Origin: Homarus americanus
Lineage: Eukaryota > Arthropoda > Malacostraca > Decapoda > Nephropidae
DNA: 64,000 bases
Reading direction: 5' to 3'
NCBI RefSeq assembly: GCF_018991925.1
Contig: NW_024722158.1
Coordinates: 3,496,905 to 3,560,904, forward strand
Shown here: one piece after another, positions 35,326-46,070 of the stretch
How positions within the stretch are numbered: position 1 is the stretch's first letter
Layout: every line of letters begins with the position of its first letter
Position numbers and translations under genes: made by a program
The notes under the pieces: generated by a model
Seen by the model: the letters and a program-made list of their open reading frames with translations, nothing else
Told to the model about the DNA's origin: nothing
The model's database searches: none

Positions 35326-35370
<45 letters not shown>
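35192..35370. repeat. Facing (CA)n and (TG)n arrays
   Basis: (AC)29 at 35192-35249 faces (GT)20 at 35330-35370 across an 80-bp spacer, so the two are complementary if one strand folds. Confidence 0.93.
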
Positions 35371-35372
<2 letters not shown>

Positions 35373-35492
35373 TCCCGTTATCACTCACCTCGTTCACCGC
35401 ACCATAATTATCACCAGCTTACACCACACCACTACATTTAATTAAGTACAGAGTGACCAGGTGGATAAAGTCATGGTGGTGTATTAATAGTG

Positions 35493-35629
35493 TGATGATG
35501 ATGGTGGTGATGATGGTGGTGATGGTGATGATGGTGGTGATGGTGATGATGGTGATGGTGGTGATGGTGGTGGTGATGATGATGGTGATGGTGGTGGTGA
35601 TGGTGGTGATGGTGATGATGGTGGTGATG
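35493..35629. repeat. (GATGGTGGT)n trinucleotide-based array
   Basis: GAT and GGT trinucleotides alternate; one frame gives Met/Val strings and the reverse gives His strings, both artefacts. Confidence 0.93.
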
Positions 35630-35877
35630 TCTTGAGGATGCCAGTTTGTAAATAGAGAAATACGTTGATTGTACACGTAACGGCAGACAGACAGCTACAT
35701 CCACAGACAGACAGACATTGAGACACACAGACACAGACAGACACACAGGCAGGATATAAACCAGGCACCACCACGTGCGGCCCAGCTCTCCACCCCTTCC
35801 TTCCCCTACTGCCGTAAACTGGTATTATTCTCCCCAAACACCAGTACATTAATCATACACCACCTCAACACACAGAG

Positions 35878-36128
35878 AAGGTTGAGTGAGGGGGAGAGGT
35901 TGAGGGTGGGGAGAGGTTGAGTGGGGGTGGGAGAGGTTGAGTGAGGGTGGGGAGAGGTTGAGTGGGGGTGGGGAGGTTGGTGGTGGGGGAGGTGGGAAGA
36001 GGTTTGAGGGTGAGGTTGAGTGGGGAGAGGTTGAGGTTGGTGGGGGGTGGGAGAGGAGGTGGGGGTGGGAGAGGGTGTGGGGAGGTTGAGTGGGGGTGAG
36101 GAGAGGTTGAGTGGGGAGTGGGGTGGGG
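35878..36128. repeat. G-rich GAGGTTGAGTGGGGGTGGG array
   Basis: About a dozen irregular copies of GAGGTTGAGTGGGGGTGGG. The many G runs of three or more make it a G-quadruplex candidate on the + strand. Confidence 0.9.
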
Positions 36129-36329
36129 TAGAAAGGAGAGTAGAAGAGCGTGGGGTATGAGTGTTAAAAATAGCATTTAGGTTCAATGCTGATGGAACTA
36201 TATCCGAGAGATGTGTGTGTGTGTGTGTGTGTGTTGAGGAAACAGATGTTCGGGAGAGGGTATGAATGAGCTGTAGTGGGCTGAGTTTCTGCATACTTAA
36301 ACAAAGGCATGCAAGCAGTTCCCTGAGGC

Positions 36330-36432
36330 CACCCACCCACACCAACCAACCTACACCACCCAACCCACACCTACACACCCACACCAACCAACCTACACCA
36401 CCCAACCCACACCTACACACCCACACCACCCA
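36330..36432. repeat. Two-copy 45-bp CCAACC-rich duplication
   Basis: CACACCAACCAACCTACACC followed by ACCCAACCCACACC recurs twice in tandem. Confidence 0.85.
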
Positions 36433-36534
36433 ATGTCGGATCTGGAGTGGATGTTACACGATACAAATTCATGGTACTTGATGTATGACAATAATGGGTG
36501 TATAATATTGTTTCCTATCTCCCTCTCTCTCTCA

Positions 36535-36743
36535 GGTCAGCAATGGATAGGTTAGGTCAGCAATGGATAGGTTAGGTTAGGTCAGGATAGGTTTAGGATA
36601 GGTCAGCAATGGATAGGTTAGGTCAGCATTGGATAGTTTAGGTCAGCAATGGATAGATTAGGTTAGGTCAGGTTTGGTTTAGGTTAGGTCAGGTTTGGTT
36701 TAGGTTAGGTCAGGTTTGGTTTAGGTTAGGTCAGGTTTGGTTG
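36535..36743. repeat. Compound telomere-like repeat
   Basis: The left part repeats GGTCAGCAATGGATAGGTTA (20 bp, about five times). The right part repeats GGTTAGGTCAGGTTTGGTTT plus A (21 bp, about four times). Both units contain TTAGG and TCAGG pentamers, so this looks like a higher-order array built on telomere-type sequence. Confidence 0.9.
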
Positions 36744-37811
36744 GCGTTACAAGTAAATATCGCTTATCAATACATTTAGGTATGTGGTAGAGAGACTCAG
36801 ATAAAGTTTGCAAAAAGTTGGTAAAACATTAAGTAAAAAATCCCGTGGCAATCATCGCCATTTTCATTGTCATCATCATCATCATCACCATCATCATCAC
36901 CATAATCATCATTATTATTGTCATCATCATATCACACTTCCCCCTAACTCGGTGCTGGGTATGAGCTTAAATCTCTGACCTACTTCTCTCCCCTCCCCTT
37001 GTCTTCCCCCTCCCCCAATAGTATCATCCTTGGCCAGTCACCAATCCACCTGTCACACTAATAGTAGGAATGATGTTTCTATTTTAAACCGACCCACGGC
37101 TATTGAACTTAATAACTGATCTTTCTAAATAACAAAATAAAAGATGGGTTCAGAAGAAAAAAAATTATTGAACACCAAAAACAAGATAAATATTTCTGGG
37201 TAAAAAAATCACGTTTGTCACTGCCCTCCTCATTGACATGAAATAGCTTCCTAAAAGGGAGTCATCAGCGGCCAGCAAGCCATCTCCCTCAGCCACTGTT
37301 AGTTTATATGAAGGGTTCGTGATGCCTATAGTCTCACCCTAACTCACCCCACAACAACACCCACCCTCCTGTGCTTTAGCTTTACACCCGCTTGTTTCTC
37401 CTCGAACTTGGCATCAGTGACCTTGAGGCCAGACACCCTGACACTGGCCGACCTCGGTGCATTACAGCTCTTATGTCAGGCATATGTTGGCTTTGCTCTA
37501 AAAATGACGGATTTCCGAACATCATATCATTAAGTCTCTGTAATTGGACATCAAGGGAAAAAAATCGTCCTAAATCGTTATTACTGATTAAAATATAAAT
37601 ATATACATATAAAATTAAAACCCAACTCCACCAACATCCAGCGCAACTAAAAGCTTTAATACACTGTCGTTGTTTACAGAGGAACGTGAGTCAAGGCCAA
37701 GTTCTTATCTCACTTCACGGTGGCCAACAAAAACACAACGAAACGGTATCACCTCCAGAACGTCAATAAACACCGAATTTAGTCAGATTAGTGTTGCAAG
37801 AAAGAGTGGAT
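36744..37811. other. Intergenic DNA, AT-rich
   Basis: CAT trinucleotides at about 36862-36935 (TCATCATCACC words); otherwise unrecognised AT-rich sequence. No gene seen. Confidence 0.5.
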
Positions 37812-37812
37812 G

Positions 37813-37859
<47 letters not shown>
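37812..37859. repeat. (CAGA)n microsatellite
   Basis: Twelve perfect GACA/CAGA tetranucleotides. Confidence 0.97.
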
Positions 37860-38255
37860 GAGTAATTACCATAAGGATTCCCCCAGAAAGAACCGAAAAC
37901 TTGAAAACTATAATTTGTATTAATTTTTTAAACGAGTGTATGAATAAAGTCTAAAGTCTGCGAGGTTAACTATATTACTAAACTGATTCATGGTCAAGTA
38001 TGTCTGTCTGTCTGGCTGTTTCACCCCAACCAAAATGATTACGGTCAAAATTCAGAACCATTCGTGGCAAGGATGGACGGTAGAGAAGGAAGGGTGGAAG
38101 GATGAGACAGAAGAAAGGATGGACGGAAGAGACGGGAGGATGGAAGGGAAGAGACAGCAATGGCAGCCAAGTACAGCAGCAAGTAGGGGGAGGGGCAGCA
38201 ACCAGGACTAGGAAAACATGTGCAGCTGCAGCAGGGAGGACAATAACAGCAGGAG
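37860..38255. other. Intergenic DNA
   Basis: GGATGG and GAAGGA words at 38070-38155, otherwise unrecognised. Confidence 0.5.
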
Positions 38256-38259
38256 AGCA

Positions 38260-38478
38260 GGTGGCAACACAAACAGCAGCAGTAACAGTGACAACAGTAA
38301 ATGTGACAACAGTAACAGACACAGCAGCAGCAGTAACAGAGGCAACAGGAGCAGTAAGAGATAAGAAAAGCAATAATAGACAAGAGTAGCAGTAACAGAC
38401 AAGAGTAACAGTGAGAGTAACAGTAACAGTGAGAGTAACAGTAACGGGGAGAGCAGCAGTAACAGCAGCAGAGGAGTG
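38260..38478. repeat. Degenerate CAGTAACAG repeat
   Basis: Irregular AGCAGTAACAG, GTGACAACAG and GAGAGTAACAGTAACAG words over about 220 bp; minus frames are Leu/Val-rich artefacts. Confidence 0.8.
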
Positions 38479-40450
38479 ACGGAGGAGGTGGCCACGCGCC
38501 TCACCAGGACGTTATCGTCTCTATCATGACCACTCACAACATTCCTGCCGAGGTGCCTCTTGCTGCAGCCACCACACACACCTCCTGGTACTACTACACT
38601 GCCCTACTGGTACTAGTACACTCCTCCTGGTACCTATTGTTGACAAGGACGGTGTCACACGATAGGGGAGAGACACGGGTATTATTGAGATGGCTGGCTC
38701 TTTGGTAGTACAGTTCGTGGTGAAGCTGCCACCACTAATAGTAGTTACCAGATGTACTGTATTGATGACAACAAACCCGGGGTGAGTCTGGTGTGGTGAT
38801 AGTGTGATGTCTCGAGCGCATCATAACCCATCGCTCACAGCGTGACACATTCCACGCTGGTTGCATACTGCCTGACCTGGCACATTCCCAACCAACAATT
38901 TCTGCCTCTGCGATATCTTCCATCATGCCCGGCTGGCTGGCTGGCCCAGTCAGCACCCACCTGAGCACTTGAAAGACACCACCCTTGATCTGTGTGAGTG
39001 AATGTTGTACGTCAACGTATACACGACACCTCTACTTCTTCCTCCAAATCCTTGAGCATAGGAGGCTGGTGTACTGAAACTCGTGTACACAATTTCAAAA
39101 CGACACTAGTCGTGCGCGAGGTGGCACAGAACACTCTTGGTGTGCACGAATTGTGGTCGACATAAATTTTGGTTAAGCCACAATTTTCCCACTGTACACG
39201 AAGGAGGTGCATAAAACTGGTGTTCCTGAGGGTGGAGCATCAACTTCTGTCAGTGCACAAAGCTGGAGCACACAGGCACCGGTAAAGGGGAATGAATCCT
39301 GGTGGACACAAATGTTCTAGCGATAACAATATTTAATCAGAAAATAAAATGTGTGTGTGTGTGTGTGTAAAACATAACCCCCCCCCCTCGCTTGGTTATG
39401 ACCCCAACTGTACATTCTGCTTCACAGCCACTCGCCCAACCTTCAAGTATCGCGTACAGTGCAAACCACCACCAGTATCAACCACTACAGTAAAGATGAT
39501 CTTACAGCCTTGACCTCTGACCCCGACCTCCAGAACATTAATCAGGTGTAGAACTTTGCATGAAGTAAATGAGGTAGCCTACAAGTTGGTTCAGCCGCCC
39601 GCCAGGAGGTATTGTGTACTCAAGCTTATAATGGACGGAGGCACGCAAACGATAATAATATGGCGCTCCTAACCTAACCTAACTTAACGAGCCTAACCTA
39701 ACTGACCGTTGTTATATGTGCAGTGGGAGGAACACAAGCAGAGGTGGAGTAGTGAGAGGAATACAAGTAGTAGCAAGAGCAGGAAGAGTAGCAACAGAAG
39801 CAGTAGTCGGGGAGGAGCAGGCTTTAAACAGTAGTTGGGTGAGGTGCGCGTAAAGGAGCTGGCTGGCGAGAGAGAGAGAGAGCAAGCAAGCAAGCATCCC
39901 TACAGGCAAAGGCGGCGTAAGGTGCCAAACTCCACCTGCTACACCCACCCCTCACTCTACAACCACCGTCCAGTCTCTCCACCCTTCCTCCCTCCACCAT
40001 TACCTCCTCCAACACTCCTATCCGTCTCCAACACTCCCCACCCACCACCCACACACAAACTACCCACTCCTATCCCCTCGCCCTCCGCTTGCTACCTAGG
40101 CGTAAAAACGATGGCTTAGGCAAATTGAAAACCTTGCTGCTGATTACTCAAAAAATTCCCGGTTAAGCAGCATTCCTGAGGCTGGTGGTGGGTGTGTGGT
40201 GACCGTAGACTGTGGCGGCAACCCTCTGCTGCCCCTCCTGCCCCGATACCACTGCCCCTCTTGGTCCTGTTGCCCTCCTGTCTAATGCTTTAACCACAAC
40301 ATCAGTATGGGTCCATCTCCAGAGTACTAACATGGTCCACTACCAACAATACCATTATGACCCAGCACCACAGCACTACCATAATGGGGGGGGGATAACA
40401 ACAACAAAGCAAGACAATAACAGCCATTACAGCAACACTTACATAATAGT
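38479..40450. other. Intergenic DNA, largely unrecognised
   Basis: The longest stretch (about 2 kb) without a sizeable array. AATTGTGG (39149-39156) is inverted at 39178-39185. CCTAACCTAACCTAAC lies at about 39671-39686. Short TG and GA tracts lie at 39351-39368 and 39869-39884. I see no protein domain in any frame. Confidence 0.5.
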
Positions 40451-40486
40451 ACACACACACACACACACACGCACACACACACACAA
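40451..40486. repeat. (CA)n microsatellite
   Basis: About 17 CA dinucleotides with one CG step. Confidence 0.92.
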
Positions 40487-40580
40487 TTTCACTTTACATT
40501 TAACGAAGATAAGACCACCAAAGAAAACACATTAACAAAGTGCTCATAGTACATACGAATTAACGATACGACATACGGCT

Positions 40581-40583
<3 letters not shown>

Positions 40584-40645
<62 letters not shown>
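40584..40645. repeat. (GT)n microsatellite
   Basis: About 31 GT dinucleotides. Confidence 0.96.
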
Positions 40646-40649
<4 letters not shown>

Positions 40650-41320
40650 CTGGTTATTACTTGAGTGCAGAGCTAGACTAGATGTCCATACGCTCGGCGG
40701 CTCAGCGCCGCACGAGCGAGCATAAGCGGTGGCCAGGAAAGGTGTGTGGTTGTGGTGGTTGTGGGGGGGCGTGGAGGGACGGGAGGAGCGAGGGAGAATT
40801 CTCTGTGGGTCAATCAGGAAAGACGTTCACATATACAGCTGGTAGACGTAATAAGGTGCTGATGGGACTAAGAGCATCACGTATAAACCCACAACAAACA
40901 CACAGTATTGTGTAACATGTTCCAACGCGTTCACTGTTTACAGTACATGTAAAACTAAAAAACACTTCCTGGGTTGGCTTACCAATTTGTTTTTGTTTAG
41001 TACACAAATTAATCCCCTGATTAGACTTATGATTCTCAGTACAAAAACATGTCCTTGATTACTTTTTGTTTCTTAATCCATAAAAAAACCTTGAATAGCT
41101 TTTTTTTATTTTGTTAAGTTGTTTATCACCAACAGAATCGCTTAAGCTGCGGTACAAGGCAGACACGACACTGAATTCGCACCAACTGCTACCTTATCTG
41201 GCCGCGTTTTTCTGTCTTAAGTTGCGAGAAAAATCCTTCGAAATTGCTCTCAAATTCTGTCGTATTCAATAGTGTTGTTCTTTCATTACTTAATTGTAAA
41301 TAGATACGACCTTTTATCTA
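40646..41320. other. Intergenic DNA
   Basis: A moderately GC-rich left part (40690-40800, with GGTGG words) and AT-rich right part. No gene recognised. Confidence 0.5.
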
Positions 41321-41321
41321 C

Positions 41322-41600
41322 AGAGGGGGTGGGGGGAAGAAGGTGAGGGGTGAGGTGGGGGGGGAAGGAGGTGACCGGGTGAGGTGGGGGAAGGGGTGAC
41401 GGTGAGGTGGGGGGAGGGAAGGGGGTGGGTGAGGTGGGGGGGGAGGGAAGGAGGTGACAGGTGAGGTGGGGGAAGGAGGTGACGGGGTGAGGTGGGGGAA
41501 GGGGGTGACGGGTGAGGTGGGGGAGGATATTCAAGTACTTTAATTCATCTATACCTTGGAGTGAGGGGGGTGAGGGGGGTGAGGGGGGGAGGGGAGGATC
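41322..41600. repeat. G-rich GGTGAGGTGGGGGAAGGAGG array
   Basis: About eight irregular copies of a unit near 24-30 bp with the core GGTGAGGTGGGGGAAGG and GGTGACGG, then GGGGGGTGAG repeats. Many G runs; a G-quadruplex candidate on the + strand. Confidence 0.9.
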
Positions 41601-41837
41601 TTCAAGTAATTAACTCATCTCTAACTTAAAAGTCTTAAATCCCAGTCAAGAGGAGAACACATTAAAGTAGGACTCTAGGACTCTCAGGACTGAAGGAGGG
41701 ATGCTCCTCCTCCCTCAGCCCACACCAACAGCACCGACGCGACGCCCTACAGCCCCACCAAACACCTTCTTCTCATGACGAATTCTTGAGCAATATCCCA
41801 CCACCACCAGCCGCCGCCGGCCGAGCAGAGCTAGAGC

Positions 41838-42476
41838 TGGTGGTGGTGAGGAGGAAGGGGTGGTCATGGTCGTGGTGATGGTGGTAGTTATGGTCGTGGT
41901 GATGGTGGTAGTGGTGATGGTGGTAGTCATGGTGTGGTGGTGATGGAGGAGGTAGTGGTGGAGGAGGAGGTGGTGGAGGAGGAGGTGGAGGAGGAGGTGG
42001 TGGTGGTGATGGAGGAGGTAGTGGAAGAGGTGGAGGAGGTAGTGGTGGTGATGGTGGTGGAGGATGTGGTGGAAGAGGTAGTGGAGGAGGTGGTGGTGGT
42101 GGAGATGGTGGAGGAGGTGATGGTGGAGGAGGTGATGGAGGTGGTGGTGGAGGTGGTGGTGATGGAGGAGGTGGTGGTGATGGAGGAGAGGAGGTGGTGG
42201 TGGTGGAGATGGAGGAGGTGGTGGTGATGGAAGAGGTAGTGGTGTTGGTGGAGGAGGTAGTGGTGTTGGTGGAGGAGATGGTGGTGGTGGTGGTGAAGGA
42301 GGTGGTGGTGATGGAGGAGGTAGTGGAGATAGTGAAGGAGATGGTGGAGGTGGTGGTGATGGAGGTGGTGTTGGTGGAGGAGGTAGTGGAGATAGTGAAG
42401 GAGATGGTGGTGGTGGTGGTGAAGGAGGTGGTGGTGATGGAGGAGGTAGTGGAGGAGGTAGTGGAGGCGGCGAGAT
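41838..42476. repeat. GGT/GGA/GAT triplet array, about 640 bp
   Basis: A trinucleotide mosaic of GGT, GGA, GAT and AGT words. Longer nested units such as GGAGGAGGTAGTGGAGATAG recur near 42315 and 42378. One + frame reads Val/Glu/Met strings over two overlapping frames; this is repeat translation. Confidence 0.95.
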
Positions 42477-42925
42477 GTGCTACGTCACTCCCAGAGTCAA
42501 CCCTTGACCCTCGCGCCGTCTTGGCTCAGGTCCTGGTGTAGGGTCATGGGGCCAAGTCCTGGTTAAGGTCGAGTTCAGGTCCTGGTTAAGGTCAAGGGCT
42601 GAGGTCTTGGGTTAAGGTCGAGCTCAGGTTCTGGTTTGGGTTAAGGGGTCAAGTCTTGGTTAATGTCAAGATCTTCAACTTCGGGTTAATGTTAGGGACT
42701 CAGGTCATGGGGTTAAAGTTTAGGGCTCAGGTCACGGGGTTAAAGTTAGGTGCTCAGGTCATGGTTAACTTAGGGGGTCAGGTCATGGTTAAGTTAGGTG
42801 GTCTCAGGTCATGGGGTTAAAGTCTGGAGCTCAGGTCATGGGGTTAAAGTCTGGAGCTCAGGTCATGATCAGAGTTAGGGGCTCAGGTCATGGTTAAATA
42901 GTTGGTAGCTCAGGTCAGGTGTGGG
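42477..42925. repeat. Degenerate GCTCAGGTCATGGGGTTAAA repeat
   Basis: About a dozen diverged copies of a 30-40-bp unit built on GCTCAGGTCATGGGGTTAAA. The left copies are the most diverged (GTCCTGGTTAAGGTC), while two copies near 42808-42868 are nearly identical. Confidence 0.85.
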
Positions 42926-43148
42926 GGATGGGGTTGAGGGAGGTAGTGAGGGGGGAGTTAGGGAGTGAAATCCTGGTTAGCATGGAAGGTCAGTCGATGT
43001 TTTTGGTAAGGCCGGGGAGGTCAGACCGAAGAGCAAAGGGGAAGATGACCTTCACAAACATGCAAATCACTGCAGGACTTGTAGTAGAAAACCCCAGGAC
43101 GCGAGTCAACAACCTCACACCCGACAACCCCCCACCAGAACCCCACAA

Positions 43149-43470
43149 CCCCTTTATATAACCCCTTACACCATTAGAAACGAACCTCAGACCCCTTATA
43201 TAACCCCTTACACCATTAGACACGAACCTCAGACCCCTTATATAACCCCTTACACCATTAGACACGAACCTCAGACCCCTTATATAACCCCTTACACCAT
43301 TAGACACGAACCTCAGACCCCTTATATAACCCCTTACACCATTAGACACGAACCTCAGACCCCTTATATAACCCCTTACACCATTAGACACGAACCTCAG
43401 ACCCCTTATATAACCCCTTACACCATTAGACACGAACCTCAGACCCCTTATATAACCCCTTACACTATTA
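43149..43470. repeat. 42-bp minisatellite, eight near-identical units with TATATAA
   Basis: Eight head-to-tail copies of a 42-bp unit with the core CCCTTATATAACCCCTTACA and an ATTAGACACGAACCTCAGAC half. Copies 2-7 look identical; copy 1 has AGAAACG and the last has ACTATTAGATAAG. There are no indels, unlike other arrays here. Since 42 is 14 codons, a 182-codon minus frame (42990-43538) passes through all copies as GYIRGLRFVSNGVR. I treat it as a recently expanded minisatellite; coding is not supported by any recognisable domain. Confidence 0.95.
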
Positions 43471-43630
43471 GATAAGAGCCCCACACCCATTACAACCCTT
43501 AGACGAGAACTTACACCCATTAAAACCCCTGAGAACATTAGGCCAAAACCCCATTCCCCTGAAAATTATTCCATGAGAACTTTGCCCTATTAAAAACCAC
43601 ACATCCCAAACCCAACCCCCACCTACCTTT

Positions 43631-43632
<2 letters not shown>

Positions 43633-43679
<47 letters not shown>
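43633..43679. repeat. (CA)n microsatellite
   Basis: About 23 CA dinucleotides. Confidence 0.95.
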
Positions 43680-43681
<2 letters not shown>

Positions 43682-43951
43682 GGTTATGCAGTTTTTTATG
43701 CAAATTTCTGGTCGTGGTATTGGATGGTGGCATGAATTAGGTCCATGCCAGCGGCCCGAGAGAGATAATGAGACAGATTGAGATAATGAGAGAGAGAGAG
43801 AGAGAGAATAAAAACCTAACCTAACCCAATCCATTATTGTTTACATGTCTCCGTTAACACTACAAACGAGACTGCTGTTTACACCTGAACAAGGAATAGT
43901 TACACCCCAGTTTATTTCACCTCAAGATTAACCAACCGGAATTATGTGTAT

Positions 43952-44042
43952 TATGTGGTATAATCTATGGTGCATATGTGGTACAATTGATGGCGTTATC
44001 TGGGACAATCTATGGTGTACTATGGTGGTATAATTTATGGTT
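43952..44042. repeat. Degenerate 23-bp TATGTGGTATAATCTATGGT repeat
   Basis: Four diverged copies of TATGTGGTATAATCTATGGT plus a few bases. Similar TGGTACAAT words resume beyond the MITE at 44230-44280, so the element may have inserted into this older array. Confidence 0.75.
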
Positions 44043-44090
44043 CTGTAAGGAGCTATACAGGTATGACACACTGTATGGTACAATACAATA

Positions 44091-44211
44091 CAGTGAAACC
44101 TCTATTTAAAGAACTATACTAAAATGAAAGTGTTATATCGAGGATCCGTTAAATATGAAACCTCCATTTAACGGATTATACGGAGAAATTCGTTATATGA
44201 AGAGTTCACTA
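44091..44211. mobile_element. MITE-like element with pogo/Tigger-like ends (copy 2)
   Basis: A 121-bp element flanked by TA on both sides (44089-44090 and 44212-44213). It starts CAGTGAAACCTCTATTTAAA and ends GAGTTCACTA, which inverted reads TAGTGAACTC. The interior has a further inverted copy, GAAACCTCCATTTAACGGAT. It shares the GTRAAACCTCYAT and TAACGGA words with the element at 14.05 kb. TA duplication and CAGTG ends fit the Tc1/mariner-pogo group. No transposase is present. Confidence 0.68.
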
Positions 44212-44426
44212 TACACAGTTTGTAATACACTGTGTGGTACATGACGCTGTACAATTTGTGATGTTCCTCGTGGTTCAATTAATAGCAGGACAACCGATCA
44301 TTACTAGTATTTATGGAGGAAATAAATAGCCAGACAATAGCCAAGTACAACTAGTACTTAGCCTCTCCCACACTCACTGGACACACTTCCATCACCAGAC
44401 AGAGAAGCACTCAAGACTATAGACTC

Positions 44427-44427
<1 letters not shown>

Positions 44428-44472
<45 letters not shown>
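44428..44472. repeat. (CA)n microsatellite
   Basis: About 22 CA dinucleotides. Confidence 0.95.
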
Positions 44473-44474
<2 letters not shown>

Positions 44475-44545
44475 AAATCCATACAAGACGACAGGCGACA
44501 CGGCTATATCGCCCTAAACAGTTACTCTGGGAGGACGGACGGACG

Positions 44546-44641
44546 TGGGGATGGGGTAGGGTGGGGATGGGGTAGGGTGGGGATGGGGTAGGGTGGGGAT
44601 GGGGTAGGGTGGGGATGGGGTAGAATGGGGATGGGTTGGGG
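44546..44641. repeat. 17-bp GGGGATGGGGTAGGGTG repeat
   Basis: Five to six copies of GGGGATGGGGTAGGGTG, the last with TAGAATG. Four G runs per unit make it a G-quadruplex candidate. Confidence 0.95.
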
Positions 44642-45489
44642 GAAGAAACTTGACCAAACATCCAAGAACATTAATTAGAATACAGGTACACATTAGTTGA
44701 GTCACATAGCTACCTTCTCTACTGAGGGGCAATAAATCCTTCAGATACCAACACCGCGCACGCCAGAGAGAGTCAGGCAGTCAGTCCCCTTTTTGTTGAA
44801 GGGCGTATAAGAAGAGGTGGAGGATAAGGAAAAGAAGACGGAAAATGGGGAGGGGAAGGAAGGGGTAGGAGGAGGTTGGAGGAGTAGGAGGAAGAGGTGG
44901 AGAAAGGGGGAAAAGTAGGAGGCTGAACAGGAAGAGGAGGACACACGTTACACTAGCAGTAGTAGCGTAAAGTAACAGTACCCGGTGTTGAGGGAAAAAC
45001 GTGTAGGAGGAAAGAATTGTTAGGAGTAGCGGCAGCGTAACAAGATAGTAGTAGTAGTAGTAGTCGTAGTAGTAGTCGTAGTAGTACCAGCATTACGTCA
45101 GGACACGAAGACAGAGAGAGAGAGACATTCCCACTAAGTATCTCCAGCAGACTTGAGGTAAGAGGCTGGGCTGAGGGTATGGTACTGTACTGCACGCGAG
45201 GAAGCTATACAGACCCACAGGACCACACCTCATCATGTGTCCCGTTAATGGCTTCTTACTGCAGCCACACCAACACCAGGAATGTGTACAACCACCTACT
45301 GTGTAAGCTCTCAGTCTCTCACAGGTTAAATGTTCAAAAAATAATGCAAAGTATGTGGTTCAACATATACTTATGGTCTTGGCCATAAATTATGTGTATA
45401 ATAAACTTAAAGAGGTATGCAGATGGTAACCTCGGGTACCTGTAATTAATATGGTATTGGAAGGTGAGAAACAGGTGTAGAGGTGTTAC
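44642..45489. other. Intergenic DNA with purine tract and AGT repeat
   Basis: Purine-rich at 44808-44940 and (AGT)n with TCG interruptions at 45046-45088. No gene seen. Confidence 0.5.
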
Positions 45490-46070
45490 CTGAATAATTG
45501 GGTGGGGGTGAGGAAGCGCTGTCCATGTTGAGGGCGTGTGATGGTGGGAGAGGAGGCGGCCACCTGCTATATACCCAGCCCACCGCCGCCACCACTTCCC
45601 GGGCTGCCTCTCTGTGTCCACAACACGTGCACACCCTCCCTACCCCATCCACCACGTGTTGCGCCCGGCGGCAAGCTGGCTCCCTGCCTCGCTCGCTACC
45701 TCGTTACCTAGCTGCCAGGCAGGCAGGCAGGCAGGCGGACAAGCAGGTAGGTGGGTAGTGTGGCTGGCTGGCCGGGCAGGTGCAGGCAGAAGCAGCAGGT
45801 AGTGGCCGGAGTGGCGGAGGTTGCCTACTACCAGTGTCCCTGGACGGAGCAGCAGTAAGCGCCACAACAGTACCAGCTCCAGCAGAGGCCGCACACTAGT
45901 TGCTAGGCGGGGGTCCTCTGCCCCTCGACCCCCAGCGTGTGTCGGGGCCGGTGGCGGGTCACCCGGCTTGTCTCGGAGGTCAGGTCACCTCTACCCAGGA
46001 GGGAGGAGAGACAGGAGAATGCACCTAGAGAGGCACAGTCCCACACCCACGCCTCAACACATCTGATGAC
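45490..46070. other. GC-rich stretch
   Basis: Distinctly GC-rich, with many CpG steps and a (GGCA)n at 45715-45736. Open frames exist on both strands (for example 45821-46066), but none has a domain I recognise. It could be a promoter-associated or UTR region of an unseen gene; that is a guess from composition alone. Confidence 0.45.

Noticed and set aside
34753..35407. Cys/Val-, Arg/Glu- and His/Thr-rich open frames
   Set aside because: Direct translations of TG, GA and CA microsatellites.
42990..43538. 182-codon minus-strand protein with a 14-residue repeat
   Set aside because: Not called as a gene: only a codon-multiple minisatellite keeps it open, with no domain, start context or splice support. 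Retained as a finding.
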